A stretch of 64,000 nucleotides of DNA from Pseudomonas sp. (GTDB lineage Bacteria; Pseudomonadota; Gammaproteobacteria; Pseudomonadales; Pseudomonadaceae): the NCBI RefSeq assembly GCF_030690725.1, contig NZ_JAUYGD010000037.1:1-64000 (forward strand). Reading direction: 5' to 3'. The notes beneath the pieces are model-generated. The model was not told the origin of the DNA and ran no database searches. It saw nothing but the letters and a program-made list of their open reading frames with translations. Positions 59,763-64,000 of the stretch are shown here, one piece after another (the first letter of the stretch is position 1; each line of letters starts with the position of its first letter). Both the position numbers and the translations under genes were made by a program.

Positions 59763-61220
59763 TTAGTGGTGGCGTAAGCCGGGATTGAGAGCGATGTGTT
59801 TGTATTCAACGAAATCATCCATCGCCGCCACACCATTCAAACGGCCCTGGCCGGACTGTTTGAAACCACCCTCCTCGAACTCGTCGTAGACCACTGCCCA
59901 ATCATTGACCCAGACAGTGCCGGCCTCCAGCTCGCGAGCAACCCGTAAAGAGCGATCGATATCGCGAGTCCATACACTCGCGGCCAAGCCAAATTCGCTG
60001 TTGTTGGCCAGAGCAATCGCCTCTGCTTCGCTATCAAACACCTGCAGCGTCAGCACCGGACCGAACGTCTCACGCTGAACAATAGGCATCTCGGGATCAG
60101 TTACCCGCAGCAATGTTGGCCGGTAGAAAGCGCCGCTGGCCAAAGGTCCCTCGGTAACCGGACCGCCGCGCACGATGACCTCAGCACCGCCAGCGATGGC
60201 CTCTTCCACCACGTGGTTAACCCGCTGAACGTTGGGCTTATCGATCAAAGGCCCCATCTCGCTGCTTGGATCGGCAGCGGGCCCCACGCGCACGGCTTGC
60301 AGCCTCGCGGCCAAACGCTCGATCAACGCAGGAGCAATATCGCGCTGCACCAACAGCCGCGAGCCCGTCATACAAAACTGTCCAGCGAATACGGTCAGGG
60401 CTTTTTCAAGCGTTGGCACTGTTGCATCAAGGTCGGCATCGTTAAACACCAGCATGGGGGTTTTCCCGCCCAACTCCAGACCAAAACGCTTCAGCGACTG
60501 CGCGCCGACGGCGGAGATTGCGCGGCCCGTTGTGGTGCTGCCGGTAAAACTGATCACCGGAACCTTGGGCGACTCCACCAGATGGATGGAACCAGCGGCG
60601 CCATGCTCACTAAACAAGTTGATGACACCACGCGGCAGTGACACAGACTCGCTCATGATGCGTGCCACCAACGCATTGGTTTGAGCTGTTTGCCCAGGCA
60701 TTTTAATGACAGTGGTACAGCCGGCCGCCAGGGCTGGTGCCAGGGAGCGAATCATCAATACGACTGGCGAGTTCCACGGCACGATGATGCCCGCCACACC
60801 AACGGCTTGACGAATCACCAGGGAAATTTTGCCGGGTTTAGGCTCTGCTGCACGACCGTACTCAGCGCGAGCCTGAGCGGCGTAGTAGCGCAACTTGGAG
60901 GGCACCATAGTGACCTCGAACGCGGCTTCGGGTTTGATCTTGCCGTTTTCCAGGGCAAGTATTGCGATCAGCTCTTCGGCATTGCGCTCAAAGGCATCCG
61001 CCAACTCCAGCAGCACCTTGGCGCGCAAGTTGCGATCATCTTTCCATGGCGTCTCGGCGAACGAGCGCTTAGCCGCTTCAATCCCCTGCTGCGCTTCATG
61101 CAAACCACCTTCAGCGTATTGACCAATGCGTTCATAGGTCGCCGGGTCGATGGAGTCTTTATAAACGCCGGAGTCCAGCCACAGGCCATCGATCCAGTTC
61201 AAAACCGGGGTGTTATTCAT
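59763..61220 (-). CDS. NAD(P)-dependent aldehyde dehydrogenase
   Basis: A 485-residue ALDH of usual length, cytoplasmic. It has the N150 stabilising residue (VPWNSPVVLM), the Gly-rich SFTGSTTTGRAIS nucleotide loop, E249 (LELGGKTPMLVF) and the catalytic C283 (AGQFCMTGSRLLV). It oxidises an aldehyde to the acid. The start at 61220 gives the family-like MNNTPVLNWIDG; the frame to 61277 enters the GMC gene. It sits 19 bases after the GMC oxidoreductase, so an alcohol-to-acid sequence is likely; the GMC enzyme is exported, so the aldehyde would have to cross the membrane. Confidence 0.95.
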   Translation of the reverse strand: MNNTPVLNWIDGLWLDSGVYKDSIDPATYERIGQYAEGGLHEAQQGIEAAKRSFAETPWKDDRNLRAKVLLELADAFERNAEELIAILALENGKIKPEAAFEVTMVPSKLRYYAAQARAEYGRAAEPKPGKISLVIRQAVGVAGIIVPWNSPVVLMIRSLAPALAAGCTTVIKMPGQTAQTNALVARIMSESVSLPRGVINLFSEHGAAGSIHLVESPKVPVISFTGSTTTGRAISAVGAQSLKRFGLELGGKTPMLVFNDADLDATVPTLEKALTVFAGQFCMTGSRLLVQRDIAPALIERLAARLQAVRVGPAADPSSEMGPLIDKPNVQRVNHVVEEAIAGGAEVIVRGGPVTEGPLASGAFYRPTLLRVTDPEMPIVQRETFGPVLTLQVFDSEAEAIALANNSEFGLAASVWTRDIDRSLRVARELEAGTVWVNDWAVVYDEFEEGGFKQSGQGRLNGVAAMDDFVEYKHIALNPGLRHH

Positions 61221-61239
61221 AGAGGTAATTCCTAGATTA

Positions 61240-62877
61240 TTAAGCGTAGAGGCTGGCGACTTTCTCAGCCGCAGCAATCACAGTGATGTTGGTTGCCACG
61301 GAGGGCACGTCGGGAAAGATCGAGGCGTCCGCTACACGTAGCCCCTGCACACCCATTACACGCGCTTCAAGATCAACCACTGCGTGTGCGTCACCCGGTC
61401 GCCCCATGGGCGCCGTCGAGGTTGGGTGGTGATAGGTATCAAGACTGGCTTTGACACTGGTAAGCAACGCCTCGTCGGTGTCATTGCCCGGGCCTGGATT
61501 GAGTTCTGAATGAATCAGCGTGTTCAACGGCGCTGTTGTGCCGATTTTGCGAGCCAGACGAATGCCATCAAGCAGGCGCTGACGATCCTTGGGCTCGGCG
61601 AGAAAATTGAGGTCAATGCGCGGTGCAACAAACGGATCGCGACTGGCCAAGGTCACCTTGCCACGCGACAGCGGCCGAGTCAGCGCGACCGCGAGCACAA
61701 AGCCAACCTGCGTCGGGCTTTGCTCATGGGGAAACAAATGGGTCGCGGTGATGTGCAGATCCAGATCGCCGTTTTCGGCTGTGCTGCTGTGGGTCCACAG
61801 CTTGGCGCCAATGGCGGGCGACTGACTGCCAATTAGCTCAGGGTTGGCCGCGTAGGCATTGTAGTAAAACGGATGATCCATCAGGTTTTGCCCAACGGGC
61901 AGTTCAGCAACCAGCGGGATCTGCAAGGCACGCAAGTCCTCACTCGGACCTATACCGGAGCGCAACAGGATCGCTGCGCTGCCGTAGCTACCCGCAGACA
62001 GAATGACTTCACCGGCCAAGAGTCTTTCACCATCGGCCAATTGCACACCGATTGTGCGTTTACCATCAAAAAGCACTTTGTCGACAAGACTATCGGCGCG
62101 GATCAGCAGATTAGCGCGGCTGCGTACTTCATCAGTGAGATAGGCCATGCCGGTGTTGACCCGTACACCGTTGACGATATTCATCGGATACGGCCCTACA
62201 CCATTGGCATCCGTACCATCAAAGTCGCCAACTTTCGTGTAGCCATTCGCCACTGTCGCGCTGATAAAGGCCCGCTGCATTGGCGTGACATCGGCATCAC
62301 TAAGTTGATGCACTGGGAGAGGGCCATCATGGCCGTGCAAGCGACTAGCACCGGCACTGTGGGTTTCCAATTTCTTGAAGAATGGCAATAGCTCTGCATA
62401 GCCCCAGCCTGGTAGCCCCCAGCGCTCGAAATCAGTAGGCCGCGCACGAATTGCCACAGCGCCATTGATGGCCGAACTCCCGCCCAACACCTTACCGCGC
62501 AGAGCACCGATGGCATGATTGATGTATCCCGGCTGAGCCTTGTAGCCCCACTCAAATTCAGGATTGCCATTGGCACCAACAACATCGCTGCTGGCAATAA
62601 GCGCAGGATAACTTCCAGGGCTATAGCTGTGCCCTGCTTCCAGCAGTAGCACTCGACGAGCAGTGTTTTCGCTCAACCGCCGGGCAAGCACTGCGCCAGC
62701 CGAACCACCACCGACGATGATTACATCGAATTCGCCAGGCTGCCCGTCACCCTTACCGGACTTGTCAGCAGGCTCCAATGCACGGGCTAAACCACTGCCC
62801 ACTGCAAGGGTAGCTGCAGCCATGACACCACCAGCCAACACAGCACGACGAGTGGGGTTGTTTAAGGAATTTGTCAT
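61240..62877 (-). CDS. Tat-exported GMC family FAD oxidoreductase
   Basis: A 545-residue flavoprotein with a twin-arginine signal (PTRRAVLAGGVMAAATLAVG), so it is probably folded with FAD before export. The FAD-binding motif is FDVIIVGGGSAGAVLARRL, with a GMC signature in GKVLGGSSAINGAVAIRARP; the C-terminal catalytic pair is the His in TYHHPTSTAPMG and the Asn in SVATNITV. GMC enzymes oxidise alcohols, choline, sugars or aryl alcohols. The ATG has GGAAG 7 bases upstream. First structural gene of the cluster, preceded by a LysR gene on the same strand. Confidence 0.93.
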   Translation of the reverse strand: MTNSLNNPTRRAVLAGGVMAAATLAVGSGLARALEPADKSGKGDGQPGEFDVIIVGGGSAGAVLARRLSENTARRVLLLEAGHSYSPGSYPALIASSDVVGANGNPEFEWGYKAQPGYINHAIGALRGKVLGGSSAINGAVAIRARPTDFERWGLPGWGYAELLPFFKKLETHSAGASRLHGHDGPLPVHQLSDADVTPMQRAFISATVANGYTKVGDFDGTDANGVGPYPMNIVNGVRVNTGMAYLTDEVRSRANLLIRADSLVDKVLFDGKRTIGVQLADGERLLAGEVILSAGSYGSAAILLRSGIGPSEDLRALQIPLVAELPVGQNLMDHPFYYNAYAANPELIGSQSPAIGAKLWTHSSTAENGDLDLHITATHLFPHEQSPTQVGFVLAVALTRPLSRGKVTLASRDPFVAPRIDLNFLAEPKDRQRLLDGIRLARKIGTTAPLNTLIHSELNPGPGNDTDEALLTSVKASLDTYHHPTSTAPMGRPGDAHAVVDLEARVMGVQGLRVADASIFPDVPSVATNITVIAAAEKVASLYA

Positions 62878-62941
62878 CCGTCTTCTTCCATTTCTTCCTG
62901 TCAGACGCAGGTAATGCGCCTGTTGGAAAAAAGGATAAGTC

Positions 62942-62955
62942 AGGGTTCAAACCCT
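62942..62955. promoter_or_regulatory. Inverted repeat ahead of the GMC gene
   Basis: AGGGTT-CA-AACCCT (6-bp arms, 2-base spacer) lies 65 bases before the GMC start and just below the LysR terminator. It could be an operator in the cluster promoter. Confidence 0.35.
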
Positions 62956-62964
62956 CATAAGCCA

Positions 62965-62995
62965 GAGAAAAACGAATCGATGTTTCGTTTTTCTC
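62965..62995 (-). terminator. Terminator after the LysR gene
   Basis: GAGAAAAACGAA and TTCGTTTTTCTC form a perfect 12-bp stem with a 7-base loop. It lies 8 bases past the LysR stop on the minus strand, with the T-rich arm doubling as the T-tract. It separates the regulator from the oxidoreductase genes. Confidence 0.8.
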
Positions 62996-63002
62996 GAACG
63001 AC

Positions 63003-63932
63003 TCAAGACGGTGGCTGCAAATGGGCGCTCAGCATCTGATCCCAAATCGCCGGGTTGCCGATCTGCTCACTGAGGAAGCCACTGAGCGCACGAAGCTTGG
63101 GCGAGGTTCGCTGCGACTGACGATAGACCACAGAAATATTGCCACCACGGGGTGCATAGGGCTCCAGCACCTCTCGCAGCTCACCGTCCACAATGGCCTG
63201 CGCGGCCAGGAACGTAGGCAGTATCGCGAGGCCAAGACCCGCCTTGGCCGCCTCCATAAGTTGATGGCCACAATTGGTACGCATTCGGCAGCGCACACGG
63301 AATGACTCCAATGTGTTGTTCACCGGTAGCGTCCACATGCCATGAGGCTCGCGATTCACGTAGAGCATGGCGAAATGCTGGGCCAGGTCTTGTGGGATCT
63401 GCGGCGTGCCATAAGTATTCAGATAATCCGGGCTGGCACAGATGATATGGCGGTTGGGGGTAATGGTTTTGGCCACTAGCGAAGAGTCTGGCAGCTCACC
63501 AATGCGCACCGCCGCATCAAACCCTTCTTCGTGCAAGTTGACGCGCCGATCATCGAACTCAACGTCCAAATCCAACTCTGGATACTGCCTGGCGAAAGAC
63601 GACAGAATCGGCGTCAGATAGCGCATACCAAAAGCCATCGGCACTGCAACACGCAGACTCCCGCGAACAGTCGAAAGCGATGTTAAAACGGCGTTTTCGG
63701 CATCCTCAACATCAGCAAGGATACTGATGCAATGACGGTAAAAAACCTCGCCAGATTCAGTCAGTCGAGTCTGCCGACCACGCTCTAGCAAGATGCTTCC
63801 CAAGCGTTTTTCTAGCTGCTGAATCCGCTGGCAGACCATCGATTTGGCCGTACCCAAACGGCGAGCGGCCTCAGAAATGCTACCGGTGTCCGCCACGGTG
63901 ACGAAAGAATGCATCTCAGACAGTTTGTTCAA
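63003..63932 (-). CDS. LysR family transcriptional regulator of the oxidoreductase cluster
   Basis: A 309-residue regulator. The winged HTH is at the N-terminus (MHSFVTVADTGSISEAARRL, then AKSMVCQRIQQLEKRLGSIL), and the effector domain follows (LRVAVPMAFGMRYLTPILSS; DAAVRIGELPDSSLVAKTI). It belongs to the aldehyde/oxidant-type LysR group with a MNKLSEMHSF start. The likely start is TTG at 63932; ATG at 63914 is the alternative. It lies just upstream of the oxidoreductase genes in the same direction, so its ligand may be a substrate of that cluster (inference). A strong inverted repeat lies 24 bases ahead of it. Confidence 0.9.
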   Translation of the reverse strand: MNKLSEMHSFVTVADTGSISEAARRLGTAKSMVCQRIQQLEKRLGSILLERGRQTRLTESGEVFYRHCISILADVEDAENAVLTSLSTVRGSLRVAVPMAFGMRYLTPILSSFARQYPELDLDVEFDDRRVNLHEEGFDAAVRIGELPDSSLVAKTITPNRHIICASPDYLNTYGTPQIPQDLAQHFAMLYVNREPHGMWTLPVNNTLESFRVRCRMRTNCGHQLMEAAKAGLGLAILPTFLAAQAIVDGELREVLEPYAPRGGNISVVYRQSQRTSPKLRALSGFLSEQIGNPAIWDQMLSAHLQPPS

Positions 63933-63955
63933 GTTCTAAATCCATAAAGAGTAAT

Positions 63956-63982
63956 GTGCATGTCTTCCAGACTGACATGCAC
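63956..63982. promoter_or_regulatory. Inverted repeat upstream of LysR
   Basis: A 9-bp perfect inverted repeat (GTGCATGTC and GACATGCAC, 9-base spacer) lies between the LysR gene and a possible divergent gene at the window edge (ATG at 63985). It is a good candidate for an operator bound by LysR or another dimeric regulator. Confidence 0.5.
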
Positions 63983-64000
63983 TCATGAAAAGTTTATGTT

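Overview
The window looks like chromosome from a gamma-proteobacterial pseudomonad (genus Pseudomonas or very close). The support is the combination of a muxABC-opmB RND efflux operon, the liuRABCDE leucine/isovalerate operon, a PilU-family ATPase, tamAB, katG, a GlxA-type AraC regulator, a REP doublet of the Pseudomonas type, and high-GC coding sequence throughout most of the window. No rRNA, tRNA, CRISPR array or intact insertion sequence was seen.

Layout. Bases 1-2735 are clearly AT-richer and hold a three-gene minus-strand accessory block: a TIR-TPR-SEC-C protein, a GFA-like DUF6151 protein and a DUF2867 protein. From 3143 to 6273 is a plus-strand membrane cassette (stand-alone transporter-suffix protein, HlyD adaptor, DUF2955 permease, small membrane protein). 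Then come a periplasmic retropepsin-like protein and katG (6301-9218), a group of small housekeeping genes with a rhodanese/GlxA-regulator pair and dsbB (9440-13271), and two tandem, closely related dctP solute-binding genes (13588-15781). Minus-strand muxABC-opmB (15839-24787) follows; it carries a 69-bp REP doublet inserted in frame into the opmB signal region. Next are tpx, a 141-bp inverted-repeat element, an AGCS alanine/sodium symporter and tamAB (24981-32801).

The right half holds xthA, a PstS-OmpA fusion, an orphan solute-binding protein, TerC, and an acyl-CoA dehydrogenase with a divergent LysR gene (33686-40560). The leucine catabolic operon liuRABCDE with acetoacetyl-CoA synthetase lies at 41523-50701: isovaleryl-CoA is taken to acetyl-CoA plus acetoacetate, and the acetoacetate is then activated. 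After that come a second orphan solute-binding protein, a PilU-like ATPase, a parvulin, a secreted neutral sphingomyelinase and a hipBA toxin-antitoxin pair (50774-56760).

The last 7 kb (57014-63932) is a minus-strand cluster with no pathway I can name: LysR regulator, Tat-exported GMC oxidoreductase, aldehyde dehydrogenase, an Old Yellow Enzyme with a changed active site, a Sec-exported catalase-like haem peroxidase and an ABM-domain membrane protein. Together with the TIR block this is the best candidate for an undescribed system. Five solute-binding proteins or domains in the window (two DctP, PstS-OmpA, two SBP_bac_3) have no transporter subunits beside them.
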